Source: Candidatus Dadabacteria bacterium UBA2774 (GTDB lineage Bacteria > Desulfobacterota_D > UBA1144 > Nemesobacterales > UBA2774). From it: a stretch of 23,936 nucleotides of DNA. The translations under genes and the position numbers were made by a program. Positions 14,542 through 22,810 of this stretch are shown piece after piece. Within the stretch, counting starts at the first letter, position 1, and each line of letters starts with the position of its first letter. The notes beneath the pieces were generated by a model. That model was given only the letters and a program-made list of their open reading frames with translations, searched no databases and was not told where the DNA came from. The stretch spans positions 1 to 23,936 of the forward strand of contig DEIM01000245.1 of the NCBI GenBank assembly GCA_002352485.1, given 5' to 3'.

Positions 14542-15939
14542 ATGACAGTCAGAACTAGGTTTGCACCCAGCCCTACGGGCTCGCTCCATATAGGAGGCGC
14601 AAGGACAGCTATATTCAATTGTTTATTTGCACGTCACGCAGGCGGGAGCTTTGTGCTGCGTATAGAAGACACCGACCAAACGAGGTCGACTCAGGAATCT
14701 ATTGACGAGATACTGGACGCCATGGAGTGGCTCGGCCTAAACTGGGACGAGGGACCATTTAGGCAATCTGAACGTCTGGACATTTACAGAGAACACGCTG
14801 AAAAACTTCTTGAGTCGGGCAAGGCGTATAGATGCTTCGTAACTCCCGAGGAGCTTCAGGACAGAAGAAAAGAGGCTCAGGAGAGGGGCGGAGTGTTTAG
14901 ATATGACCGTAAGTGGGCAGAGGAGAATGCGGGCCCAGACAAGCCTTATGCTATTAGGCTACTTACTCCTGACGAGGGGACTATAGAGGTAGACGACGCG
15001 CTTAGAGGAAAAGTGAGCTTTGAGGCAACCGAGATAGAGGATTTTGTAATTTTAAAGATGGACGGATTCCCTACATATAACTTCGCGGTGGTAATAGACG
15101 ACGCTACTATGGAGATTACTAACGTAATCAGGGGGGACGATCATCTTATAAATACACCCAGACAAGCTCTTATATACGGAGCGCTATCTTTAGAAATGCC
15201 TCAGATGGCCCATGTTTCAATGATACTGGGCCCAGACGGCAAGAGGCTGTCTAAACGGCACGGGGCTACATCTGTTACTGATTATAGAGCAGAGGGCTAC
15301 CTGCCCGAAGCAGTAGTAAACTACCTGGTCCGGCTCGGATGGTCTTTCGGTGACCAGGAGATATTTTCTTTGGATGAGCTGGTAGAGAAATTTACACTCG
15401 ACAATGTGGGGAAATCTGCCGCCGTGTTTAACCCGGAGAAACTGGAGTGGCTTAACAGCCACTACCTGCGCAGTAAGCCCCCTGAGAAAATAGCAGGGCT
15501 TCTTATTCCCCTCCTAAATGAAAAAGGTATCCACTCCGAGGTCGACGAAAAGCTTGTAAAGATAGTAAGGGAGCTTACACAGAGAGCTAAAACCCTTAAC
15601 GATATCGCAGATTCACTCGATTACTTTTATACAGATCAAATCACTTACGAGGATAAAGCGGACAATAAATTTTTCAAGCCCGAGATACTCCCGGTGCTCG
15701 AAGATATAACACAGGGACTCACCTCACTTGAGGACTTTACAATAGAGAACATGAAAGAAGTGTTCGAGAGAGTGATGGCGGAAAGGGAGCTAAAGCTTGG
15801 AAAGATTGCCCAGCCTGTAAGAGTGGCATTAACCGGAGGTACTGTAAGCCCGGGAATTTTTGAGGTTATGGATATACTTGGAAAGGACGAAGTGCTTGAT
15901 AGGCTTAATAAAGCGGTCTCACATATTTCTGCTAAATAA
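14542..15939 (+). CDS. gltX: Glutamyl-tRNA synthetase
   Basis: GltX charges tRNA-Glu (and tRNA-Gln in lineages that use the amidotransferase route). The 465-aa length is standard. The class I HIGH motif appears as PSPTGSLHIGGART, with H16-I-G-G19, and the KMSKS loop as KRLSKRHG (K234 onwards). FAPSPTG and EDTDQTRST are GluRS hallmarks, and ELKLGKIAQPVRVALTG in the C-terminal anticodon-binding domain is also typical. The zinc-ribbon cysteines seen in some GluRS are absent, as in many others. The ATG at 14542 fits the family start exactly, although it has no Shine-Dalgarno. Confidence 0.96.
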   Translation: MTVRTRFAPSPTGSLHIGGARTAIFNCLFARHAGGSFVLRIEDTDQTRSTQESIDEILDAMEWLGLNWDEGPFRQSERLDIYREHAEKLLESGKAYRCFVTPEELQDRRKEAQERGGVFRYDRKWAEENAGPDKPYAIRLLTPDEGTIEVDDALRGKVSFEATEIEDFVILKMDGFPTYNFAVVIDDATMEITNVIRGDDHLINTPRQALIYGALSLEMPQMAHVSMILGPDGKRLSKRHGATSVTDYRAEGYLPEAVVNYLVRLGWSFGDQEIFSLDELVEKFTLDNVGKSAAVFNPEKLEWLNSHYLRSKPPEKIAGLLIPLLNEKGIHSEVDEKLVKIVRELTQRAKTLNDIADSLDYFYTDQITYEDKADNKFFKPEILPVLEDITQGLTSLEDFTIENMKEVFERVMAERELKLGKIAQPVRVALTGGTVSPGIFEVMDILGKDEVLDRLNKAVSHISAK

Positions 15940-16102
15940 TTACTATACGGAAATCCTACGTCACCAAACTACGATTATAAGCCTCCTAACATTATATTAG
16001 TATTTGGGTAGGCAGCTATTGACAGGTGTAATAATTCTTGAGATGATATTTTAATACAGGGTATATGAATAAGTAAGAGCGGTTAGTACCCTCCTAAAGA
16101 GT

Positions 16103-16113
16103 TATAATAAAAT
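16103..16113 (+). promoter_or_regulatory. -10 box immediately before the ion channel gene
   Basis: TATAAT (16103-16108) ends five bases before the ATG at 16114, with no Shine-Dalgarno and no good -35 at the right distance. A perfect TTGACA at 16019-16024 lies upstream, without a convincing -10 beyond it, and could belong to an alternative longer transcript. Confidence 0.35.
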
Positions 16114-17154
16114 ATGAAAATTAATAGGGATTATTCAGAGATACTCTTATATTTATGCTGCGTATTATTTCTTGCCGTGTCTGCAGCTGTGCCCACTCTG
16201 GCCCAAGAAGAATCTCAAGATGAATACCTAGCTGAAGTCCGCCCCGGGTATGGGGATCAGAAGACCCCGGTGAATATTGGTGTAATTGTTGTAGATATAG
16301 ACAATATCGACGGGGCACAACAATCTTTTGTGGCTAATTTCGCTGTATCCGCTCAGTGGAAAGACCCTCGTCTGGCCAAAGACACCAATTCCGTGCGTAT
16401 TATGGAATTGAACAATATATGGTCTCCAAATTTACAAATTTTAAATCAGCAAAAGCTATTTAAAACTTTTCCAGAGAAAGTTGAGGTTTCACCCGACGGG
16501 ACAGTAATTTACCGACAGCGTTATTGGGGGACCCTGTCGTACCCGATGAACCTGAAAGATTTTCCATTGGATCAGCATACTCTTCAGATCAAAATCGTAA
16601 CGGTTGGAAATAACGCCAAAGATATCGATTTTACTATTGCAGAAGATAGAACAGGTATGGGAGAAGTACTGACAGTAACGGATTGGGATGTTCTGGGATG
16701 GGAAGCATATACCGAGCTTGTAGAAATCGGGCCCAAATTGCCGGTTCCCCCGGGCGTAGTTTTCGAATTTGAAGCTAAACGGCAAGTGAACTTTTATATT
16801 ATTAAGGTACTGGTGCCGCTGATAATGATAGTGTTTATGTCGTTGATCGTGCTTTTTATTGACCCTGTGCATGTGGGGCCGAAGTTCAGCATTGCAATTA
16901 CATCTATACTTACGCTTATTGCATATCGTTTTCTCCTGGGAACCCTCTTACCCAAGATTTCCTATCTGACTCATATGGATTATTTTCTGTTCGGATCGAT
17001 GTTTTTAGTTTTTGCGGTGCTGGTCGAAACCTCTATAGTCGCCAGGCTAATGAGTATGGAGAAAAAGGGGCAGGCTAAAGAGCTGGACTATTGGTCCAGG
17101 TGGGCTTTTGTTGTCCTATTTATATTGATTTTGGTATTATCATTTTTCATCTAA
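16114..17154 (+). CDS. Pentameric ligand-gated ion channel (Cys-loop family, ELIC-like)
   Basis: The 346-aa protein has a signal peptide (cut near residue 30), an extracellular beta domain (about 35-225) and four transmembrane helices: M1 227-249, M2 258-278, M3 289-310, M4 330-346. The loop-A motif WSPNL and the Pro-loop DFPLDQ (D149-Q154) are present, with Y143 and L157 where animal receptors have the two cysteines, as expected for bacterial members. Numbering M2 back from the conserved Pro280 (23') gives L266 at 9' and F273 at 16', the two hydrophobic gate positions of Erwinia ELIC, with T10', A13' and Y14' also shared. The 0' residue is K257, preceded by Gly-Pro. The M3-M4 loop is only about 19 residues, so there is no intracellular domain. 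It should form a ligand-gated pore in the inner membrane with its sensor in the periplasm. Ligand and ion selectivity are unknown. Confidence 0.9.
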   Translation: MKINRDYSEILLYLCCVLFLAVSAAVPTLAQEESQDEYLAEVRPGYGDQKTPVNIGVIVVDIDNIDGAQQSFVANFAVSAQWKDPRLAKDTNSVRIMELNNIWSPNLQILNQQKLFKTFPEKVEVSPDGTVIYRQRYWGTLSYPMNLKDFPLDQHTLQIKIVTVGNNAKDIDFTIAEDRTGMGEVLTVTDWDVLGWEAYTELVEIGPKLPVPPGVVFEFEAKRQVNFYIIKVLVPLIMIVFMSLIVLFIDPVHVGPKFSIAITSILTLIAYRFLLGTLLPKISYLTHMDYFLFGSMFLVFAVLVETSIVARLMSMEKKGQAKELDYWSRWAFVVLFILILVLSFFI

Positions 17155-17230
17155 TCGTCCTATTTATCAATTACCGTTTTCGAAATACTGAACAGTCTTA
17201 TATTGTAATCACTGTAACGGAAATCCGGCT

Positions 17231-17246
17231 CCAAAACCGAATTTGG
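17231..17246. terminator. Weak hairpin between convergent channel and hbd genes
   Basis: CCAAA (17231-17235) and TTTGG (17242-17246) form a 5-bp stem with a 6-base loop, followed on the plus strand by a T-rich stretch. It is the only terminator-like structure in the gap between the two convergent genes (17155-17285). Confidence 0.25.
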
Positions 17247-17285
17247 GCTCTTTATTTTGTAAATGTAGTAAAACTTATTCCAATA

Positions 17286-18149
17286 TCAATACTCATAAAA
17301 GCCGCGGCCTGATTTTCTGCCGAGCCATCCGGCGCGTACCATTTGGCGGAGTAGTGGCGCCGACCTGAATTTTGAGTCCTGAAACTCTTTATAGAACACA
17401 TCCATAACGTCTATGGTGACATCAAGCCCAATAAGGTCTATCAGGGCAAGCGGACCGATAGGCTGGTTGGTGCCTAGCATCATGGCTTTATCAATGTCCT
17501 CTGCGCTGCCTACTCCGTCCTGATAAGCGAAGACGGCCTCATTTAACATAGGTATGAGTATCCTGTTCACAATAAACCCCGGAGAGTCTTTAGTCGAGAC
17601 AGGCTCTTTTCCGAGCGCAACGGCAAAATCATAAGCGAGCTTTGCTGTCTCATCCGAGGTTGCAAGCGTCTTTATAATTTCGACCAGTTTCATTAACGGG
17701 GCAGGGTTAAAGAAATGCATGCCTACCACTTTATCTGCTCTTGAGGTGCTTACGGCTATTTCCACAATGGGAAGCGAAGATGTGTTAGTGGCGAGAACTA
17801 CGTGCCCGGGTACTGTCTCATCAAGTTTTTTGTATATATCTTTTTTAACACCCATGTCCTCAAAGACTGCTTCTATAACAAAATCCACATCTGAAAGCTT
17901 GCCGAAATCATTTGCAGTCTCAATCCTCGACACAATTGCGGTGCTTTCTTCTTCGCTAATGCTTTCTTTTTTTACCAACCTTCCAAGGCTCTTTTCTATA
18001 CCCTTCATGCCTTTATCGAGGGCTGCGTCTGAAACATCGACAAGAACAACGTTTCTACCGTTTGAAGCTACAACCTGAGCTATTCCAGAGCCCATGGTAC
18101 CTGCTCCCACTACACCTACTTTTTTTATATCCTCAACTTTACTCGACAT
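17286..18149 (-). CDS. 3-hydroxybutyryl-CoA dehydrogenase
   Basis: This 287-aa enzyme oxidises (S)-3-hydroxyacyl-CoA to the 3-ketoacyl-CoA with NAD(P). The Rossmann nucleotide loop GVVGAGTMGSGIAQV lies near residues 12-26. The catalytic region ATNTSSLPI and GMHFFNPAPLMKLVEI includes the His at residue 145, and GFIVNRILIPMLNEA joins to the dimerising C-terminal domain that ends in GWLGRKSGRGFYEY. Length matches the single-domain Hbd/PaaH group rather than FadB fusions. AAGGAG is six bases before the ATG. It is divergent from coaE. It could serve beta-oxidation together with the acyl-CoA ligase at 238, or polyhydroxybutyrate/butyrate metabolism. Confidence 0.93.
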   Translation of the reverse strand: MSSKVEDIKKVGVVGAGTMGSGIAQVVASNGRNVVLVDVSDAALDKGMKGIEKSLGRLVKKESISEEESTAIVSRIETANDFGKLSDVDFVIEAVFEDMGVKKDIYKKLDETVPGHVVLATNTSSLPIVEIAVSTSRADKVVGMHFFNPAPLMKLVEIIKTLATSDETAKLAYDFAVALGKEPVSTKDSPGFIVNRILIPMLNEAVFAYQDGVGSAEDIDKAMMLGTNQPIGPLALIDLIGLDVTIDVMDVFYKEFQDSKFRSAPLLRQMVRAGWLGRKSGRGFYEY

Positions 18150-18218
18150 GTTGCTCTCCTTATCTCTAATTTTATCCTCCCTGGCATCGCTGTGAGACGC
18201 TCGCCTCTGTCCCCAAAC

Positions 18219-18234
18219 GTTCGCAGATGCGAAC
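18219..18234. repeat. Short perfect stem-loop in the hbd-coaE divergent region
   Basis: GTTCGC (18219-18224), loop AGAT, GCGAAC (18229-18234) form a perfect 6-bp hairpin. It is GC-rich relative to the surrounding spacer and lies upstream of the coaE promoter. Purpose unknown. Confidence 0.35.
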
Positions 18235-18320
18235 TACGAATACTTATTATACCCAAATCTATATTTAATCAAGTTTCACTCGTTAGCTCCCTACTTCGAC
18301 TGATATTATGGAACTATGAT

Positions 18321-18356
18321 TTGAAACCCGATTGTCCGCAGCTTACAATACCAGTT
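18321..18356 (+). promoter_or_regulatory. Promoter placing the coaE transcript start at its GTG codon
   Basis: TTGAAA (18321-18326), a 17-base spacer and TACAAT (18344-18349) form a good sigma70 promoter, five of six matches at each box. The -10 ends seven bases before the in-frame GTG at 18357, so the transcript should begin at that codon. Confidence 0.6.
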
Positions 18357-18953
18357 GTGCAAATTATTGGACTTACAGGCAACATCGCATCGGGGAAAAC
18401 TACTGTAGCGGAAATGTTTGAGAAGCTCGGAGCCAAGATAATTGACGCCGACAGTGTAGCCAGGACTGTTGTAGAGCCTCATAGTCCGGCCTGGAATGAA
18501 ATAAGAGATAAGTTCGGAGACGAGATCCTTAACCCTGACGACACCATAGACAGGGAGAAGCTTGGGGAGATAATCTTTAACGATGAGAACAAGAGGGATC
18601 TATTAAATGATATTACGCACCCAAGGATCGTCGATGAGATTAAGGAGCTTATAGAAAGTAACCGAAAAGAGGTAATAATAATTGAGGCGGCTCTAATAGT
18701 GGAAAAAGGCGGCTGGCTCAGAGAGATAGTCGAGAGCCTAATCGTTGTCAGCGCTTCAGAAAATTCCCGCATTGAAAGACTTATGTCGAGGAACGGGTAC
18801 ACGAGAGAGGAGGCGCTGGCACGAATAAACTCTCAGATGCCGAGCGCCGAGAAAGAGAAGCAAGGGGATTATGTTATAGATAATTCCGGGAGCCCGGAGG
18901 CCACTGAGGAGCAGGCAAATAGTATCTGGGAAAAGATTACAGATGGTAATTAA
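18357..18953 (+). CDS. coaE: Dephospho-CoA kinase
   Basis: CoaE phosphorylates dephospho-CoA at the 3'-OH, the last step of CoA synthesis. The P-loop GLTGNIASGKTT starts about five residues from the chosen N-terminus, as in other CoaE proteins, and is followed by GAKIIDADSVAR. The other family landmarks RNGYTREEALARINSQMP and YVIDNSGSPEAT are present. The start is put at GTG 18357, giving 198 aa. The reading frame is open back to another GTG at 18192, but those 55 extra residues would not resemble CoaE, and the promoter lies within them. There is no Shine-Dalgarno before 18357, so translation is probably leaderless. Confidence 0.88.
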   Translation: MQIIGLTGNIASGKTTVAEMFEKLGAKIIDADSVARTVVEPHSPAWNEIRDKFGDEILNPDDTIDREKLGEIIFNDENKRDLLNDITHPRIVDEIKELIESNRKEVIIIEAALIVEKGGWLREIVESLIVVSASENSRIERLMSRNGYTREEALARINSQMPSAEKEKQGDYVIDNSGSPEATEEQANSIWEKITDGN

Positions 18954-19053
18954 CTCCATTTATCTTAGCTTTAAACCCTCCTCGCTATGAAACTATAGAA
19001 TCTGAGGCTGTTTTCTTAGCTCAATCCAACAATCCTTAACTCATCCCGGCTAC

Positions 19054-19082
19054 TTGCCAACTGTAGTATTACGTAGTAGATT
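19054..19082 (+). promoter_or_regulatory. Candidate promoter for the carboxylase operon
   Basis: TTGCCA (19054-19059), 17 bases, TAGATT (19077-19082) would start transcription near 19089, giving a leader of about 28 bases with AAGGAG six bases before the ATG at 19117. The -10 is only a moderate match. Confidence 0.4.
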
Positions 19083-19116
19083 TTTTGATTCTGAATTACC
19101 TTCAAAGGAGCCGAGA

Positions 19117-20661
19117 ATGAAGGACAAAATAGAAATATTAGAGCAAAAAGAGAAAGAGGCCGCGGAGGGTGGCGGCGAGGCCAGAATAAAGAAGCAGCAC
19201 GATGCCGGAAAGCTGACCGCCAGGGAGAGGGTCGAGCTATTAGTCGATAAGAACACATTCGTTGAGCTTGATAAGTTCGTTGTACACCGCTGTAACGATT
19301 TTGGAATGGGGGATAAGAAGATCCCGGGGGACGGTGTGATAACGGGATACGGCAAAGTGGAGGGCCGACAGGTATTCGTTTATGCCCAGGACTTTACCGT
19401 TTTTGGCGGCTCGCTCGGAATGGAGCACGGCAGAAAAATATGTAAGCTCATGGACCTGGCAATGAAAGTAGGCGCCCCGGTTATAGGCCTCAGCGACTCC
19501 GGAGGGGCCAGGATACAGGAGGGGGTGGAGAGCCTTGCCGGATATGCTGAGATATTCTGCAGGAACGTGCTGGCTTCAGGAGTAGTGCCGCAAATATCGG
19601 CAATTATGGGCCCATGCGCAGGAGGGGCGGTTTATTCCCCCGCTATTACCGATTTCACCCTCATGGTGAAGGATACGAGCTATATGTTTATCACGGGCCC
19701 GGACGTAATCAAAGCAGTAACACACGAAGAGGTAAACTCCGAGGAGCTCGGGGGAGCGATGGTTCACAACTCAAAGAGCGGCGTTGCGCACTTTGCAGCA
19801 GAGGATGATAAGGACTGTATCGAAACTATAAAAGAGCTTCTTAGCTTTATCCCGTCAAACAATATGGAAGACCCTCCGAGAGTAAGCACGGACGATCCGA
19901 GTGATAGAACAGAAATGGGGCTCCGCTCGCTTGTCCCCGAAAACCCGAACAAACCTTATGACATGAAGGACGTAATAGGCTCGATTGCTGACGACGGCTA
20001 TTTTTTTGAGATACAGGAGCATTTTGCACAGAACATAGTTATCGGATTTATCAGACTCGGAGGAAGGTCGGTCGGAATTGTAGGGAACCAGCCAAATATG
20101 CTGGCCGGGTGTCTGGATATAAGCGCCTCTCTTAAGGGAGCCAGGTTTGTAAGGTTCTGCGACTGCTTTAATATACCGATCCTGACCTTAGAAGACGTGC
20201 CGGGATTCCTGCCGGGAACCTCGCAGGAATGGGGAGGCATAATAACTCACGGGGCAAAGCTCTTATATGCTTACAGCGAGGCTACAGTGCCAAGGGTTAC
20301 TGTGATTACCAGAAAAGCATACGGCGGGGCGTATGACGTAATGTCCTCAAGACACATACGGGGGGATCTAGTGCTCGCGTACCCGACTGCTGAGATTGCA
20401 GTGATGGGCTCAGACGGAGCTGTGAACATTATCTCTAGAGCTCAGATAGCGGGAGCTGAAGACCCGGAGGCCGAAAGAGCCAGGCTTATCGAGGAATACA
20501 GAGAAAGATTCGCTAACCCATACAGGGCTGCGGAGCTCGGGTTTGTGGACGAGGTGATAAGACCCGAAGACACGAGACCGAGGGTGATAGCGGCCTTTGA
20601 AATGCTCGATGGTAAGAGACTCACGAATCCGCCCAAAAAACACGGGAATATTCCACTCTAA
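19117..20661 (+). CDS. pccB: Propionyl-CoA carboxylase beta subunit (carboxyltransferase)
   Basis: This 514-aa subunit moves the carboxyl group from biotin to the acyl-CoA. The N-terminus (GGGEARIKKQHDAGKLTARERVELL) and the acyl-CoA/biotin oxyanion segments (SDSGGARIQEGVESLAGYAEIF, MGPCAGGAVYSPAITDF, and later EDVPGFLPGTSQEWGGII) are typical PccB. Residue D407 in GGAYDVM matches the Asp that favours propionyl-CoA in actinobacterial PccB, where acetyl-specific homologues have Ile, so propionyl-CoA is the best guess. The start at ATG 19117 has AAGGAG correctly spaced; an upstream in-frame TTG would add 21 residues without support. It is the first gene of a three-gene operon, 18 bases before the biotin carboxylase gene. 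Methylmalonyl-CoA decarboxylase/transcarboxylase subunits are close relatives. Confidence 0.9.
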   Translation: MKDKIEILEQKEKEAAEGGGEARIKKQHDAGKLTARERVELLVDKNTFVELDKFVVHRCNDFGMGDKKIPGDGVITGYGKVEGRQVFVYAQDFTVFGGSLGMEHGRKICKLMDLAMKVGAPVIGLSDSGGARIQEGVESLAGYAEIFCRNVLASGVVPQISAIMGPCAGGAVYSPAITDFTLMVKDTSYMFITGPDVIKAVTHEEVNSEELGGAMVHNSKSGVAHFAAEDDKDCIETIKELLSFIPSNNMEDPPRVSTDDPSDRTEMGLRSLVPENPNKPYDMKDVIGSIADDGYFFEIQEHFAQNIVIGFIRLGGRSVGIVGNQPNMLAGCLDISASLKGARFVRFCDCFNIPILTLEDVPGFLPGTSQEWGGIITHGAKLLYAYSEATVPRVTVITRKAYGGAYDVMSSRHIRGDLVLAYPTAEIAVMGSDGAVNIISRAQIAGAEDPEAERARLIEEYRERFANPYRAAELGFVDEVIRPEDTRPRVIAAFEMLDGKRLTNPPKKHGNIPL

Positions 20662-20679
20662 TTAGCCAAGGAAAACTAC

Positions 20680-22173
20680 ATGTTTAATAAGATACTTATA
20701 GCCAACAGGGGAGAAATAGCGGTACGGATAATAAGGGCCTGTAAAGAGCTCGGGGTAAGCACCGTCGCCGTTTACTCAGACGCAGACAGACGCTCGCTGC
20801 ACGTAGCGCTTGCCGACGAGGCATATCACATAGGAGGCTCGGCACCTGGAGAGAGCTACCTGGTAATAGATAAAATCCTTGACGTAGCCAAGAAATCGGG
20901 AGCTGAGGCCATACACCCGGGATTCGGGTTTTTATCGGAGAACGAAGAGTTCGCTAAAAGATGCGAAAAGGCAAAGATCGTGTTCATTGGACCCTCGGCA
21001 AAGGCAATAAGGCTGATGGGCGATAAGATAACAGCGAGAAAAATCGCTCATGAGGCCAAAGTGCCATTGGTACCCGGATCTGAGGGGGCCGTTAGCGATG
21101 TTGAAGCCTCGGTGGTCGTGGACGAAATCGGCTACCCTGTGATGATAAAAGCATCCGCAGGGGGAGGCGGTAAGGGTATGCGGCTCGTAAGGGAAAAGGG
21201 GGAATTCGAAAGCGCTCTCCGTATGGCAAGGAGCGAAGCGGGCTCTGCTTTCGGAGACGACTCGGTGTTCGTTGAGAAATTCGTCGAGCAGCCACGACAC
21301 ATAGAGATACAGATAATTGCGGACTCTTACGGAAACGTGATTCACCTATTCGAGCGTGAGTGCTCGATACAGAGAAGGCACCAGAAAGTTATAGAGGAAG
21401 CTCCCTCTTCAGCCATAAGCGACAGGACTCGTAAGAAAATGGGCGCTGTTGCGGTGAAGATAGCAAAGGCGGTGGATTATCAGGGCGCGGGAACGGTCGA
21501 GTTTATAATGGACCAGAAACAAAACTTTTTCTTTCTTGAAATGAATACGAGGGTGCAGGTGGAGCATCCGGTAACGGAGATGATTACCGGGTTCGACATA
21601 GTAAAATGGATGATACGGATAGCGGACGGAGAGAAGCTGCCGTTTAAACAGAGTCAAATTGAGATGAAGGGCCACGCGGTCGAGTGCAGGGTTTATGCAG
21701 AGGACCCCGAGACTAATTTTATGCCTTCACCCGGAACGATCGATTACCTGAGGGTCCCGAGCGGGCCGGGCATAAGGGACGACTCATCGATCTACAGCGG
21801 TTGTGAGATAACCCCTCACTATGACCCGATGCTTTCAAAGCTCGTCGTATGGGCCGATACGAGAGAAGCCGCGATTGAAAAGATGGCCTCGGCACTCAGA
21901 GAGTATATAGTGATCGGCTTAAAGACCAATATCGGATTTCTGCTGCGCGTGATGGGAGAGGAAGAGTTTAAAGAGGGCAAGATCGATACCGGATATATAG
22001 AACGCCACCCGGAGCTGCTTAAGCCCGGGGATATAGATATAGAACCCGTATTGATCGCGGCGGCGCTTGCAATGAATAATGCCGACAGCGTGGAAAGTGG
22101 AGAGCAAAGACCTGCTTCAAACTGGAAGCTCTACGGAAGGAAGCTCGGCCTTTCAGGGGGGCAAGTACTATGA
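20680..22173 (+). CDS. accC: Biotin carboxylase subunit of acyl-CoA carboxylase
   Basis: The 497-aa protein carboxylates biotin with ATP and bicarbonate. ILIANRGEIAVRIIRACKELG opens it, the ATP-grasp glycine loop is KASAGGGGKGMR, and EMNTRVQVEHPVTEM is the catalytic biotin carboxylase signature. RHIEIQI and ECSIQRRHQKVIEEAP are also standard. It is about 45 residues longer than E. coli AccC, and this tail resembles the start of the linker in fused propionyl-CoA carboxylase alpha chains, but it ends before the biotinyl domain. The stop overlaps the next ATG (ATGA), so the carrier is translated by coupling. AAGGA precedes its ATG. Confidence 0.93.
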   Translation: MFNKILIANRGEIAVRIIRACKELGVSTVAVYSDADRRSLHVALADEAYHIGGSAPGESYLVIDKILDVAKKSGAEAIHPGFGFLSENEEFAKRCEKAKIVFIGPSAKAIRLMGDKITARKIAHEAKVPLVPGSEGAVSDVEASVVVDEIGYPVMIKASAGGGGKGMRLVREKGEFESALRMARSEAGSAFGDDSVFVEKFVEQPRHIEIQIIADSYGNVIHLFERECSIQRRHQKVIEEAPSSAISDRTRKKMGAVAVKIAKAVDYQGAGTVEFIMDQKQNFFFLEMNTRVQVEHPVTEMITGFDIVKWMIRIADGEKLPFKQSQIEMKGHAVECRVYAEDPETNFMPSPGTIDYLRVPSGPGIRDDSSIYSGCEITPHYDPMLSKLVVWADTREAAIEKMASALREYIVIGLKTNIGFLLRVMGEEEFKEGKIDTGYIERHPELLKPGDIDIEPVLIAAALAMNNADSVESGEQRPASNWKLYGRKLGLSGGQVL

Positions 22174-22664
22174 GTTATACGCTAAATTATCAAGGTCAGG
22201 CATATAAAGTCGAAATTGAGGAAGATGACAAGCAGATCAGTCTTGAAATTGACGGGAAAAAAGTGCCTGTTGAGTTTCAGAAAATCGAAGAGAACCTATT
22301 TTCGATTATCTATGAGGGGAAATCCATAACTCTTGGAGTTGTCAAAAAAGGCCATAACTTACAGATTTTCCTAAACGGCGAGCTATACGAGATAGAGTCT
22401 GTTTCAGAAAGGGACAAGCGTAAGACGTCTCAGATTGCGTCAGGAATGCAGGAGATAAAATCCCCTATGCCGAGCCGTGTGGTTAAGATACTGACTAAGC
22501 AGGGAGACGAAGTGGATGTAGACGAGGGCGTGGTAGTAGTCGAGGCTATGAAGATGGAGAGCGAGCTTAAGTCGCCGATAAAGGGAGAGGTAAAAGACGT
22601 ATTCGTAAACGAGGGAGACGCCGTCGAAGCCGGGACCGTGTTGTTGGTTGTGTCTTCTGAGTAA
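22170..22664 (+). CDS. Biotin carboxyl carrier protein of acyl-CoA carboxylase
   Basis: This 164-aa protein carries the biotin. Residues about 95-164 form the biotinyl/lipoyl domain, with the attachment lysine K128 in E-A-M-K-M. The first 85 or so residues are beta-rich (MSYTLNYQGQAYKVEIEEDD, then DGKKVPVEF) and resemble the BT domain that joins alpha and beta subunits in propionyl-CoA carboxylases. So the gene pair looks like a fused PCC alpha chain cut between its biotin carboxylase and BT-BCCP parts. It overlaps accC by four bases and is followed by the terminator at 22764-22791. Confidence 0.9.
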   Translation: MSYTLNYQGQAYKVEIEEDDKQISLEIDGKKVPVEFQKIEENLFSIIYEGKSITLGVVKKGHNLQIFLNGELYEIESVSERDKRKTSQIASGMQEIKSPMPSRVVKILTKQGDEVDVDEGVVVVEAMKMESELKSPIKGEVKDVFVNEGDAVEAGTVLLVVSSE

Positions 22665-22763
22665 GTAAAGTATTTTGAGGACCCTGATTTATTTCTTTCC
22701 GGCAAAAAATCATAAACACTAAGGCAACCGCCGATACCAAACCAGTAGTACTCACAAATAAAA

Positions 22764-22791
22764 AAGGGAGCCGAAGCTCCCTTAGTTTTTT
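22764..22791. terminator. Bidirectional rho-independent terminator
   Basis: AAGGGAGC (22764-22771), a CGAA tetraloop and GCTCCCTT (22776-22783) form a perfect 8-bp stem. Six T follow on the plus strand (22786-22791) and a run of A just before the stem gives a T-run on the minus strand. It separates the convergent carboxylase operon and the IPTL-CTERM gene. Confidence 0.9.
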
Positions 22792-22810
22792 AACACTTCT
22801 TATTTCAAGA

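Noticed and set aside
18192..18356. N-terminal extension of coaE from GTG 18192
   Set aside because: CoaE starts about five residues before its P-loop, and a good promoter lies within the extension.
19054..19116. N-terminal extension of the carboxyltransferase from TTG 19054
   Set aside because: The ATG at 19117 has a correctly spaced AAGGAG and fits the PccB N-terminus.
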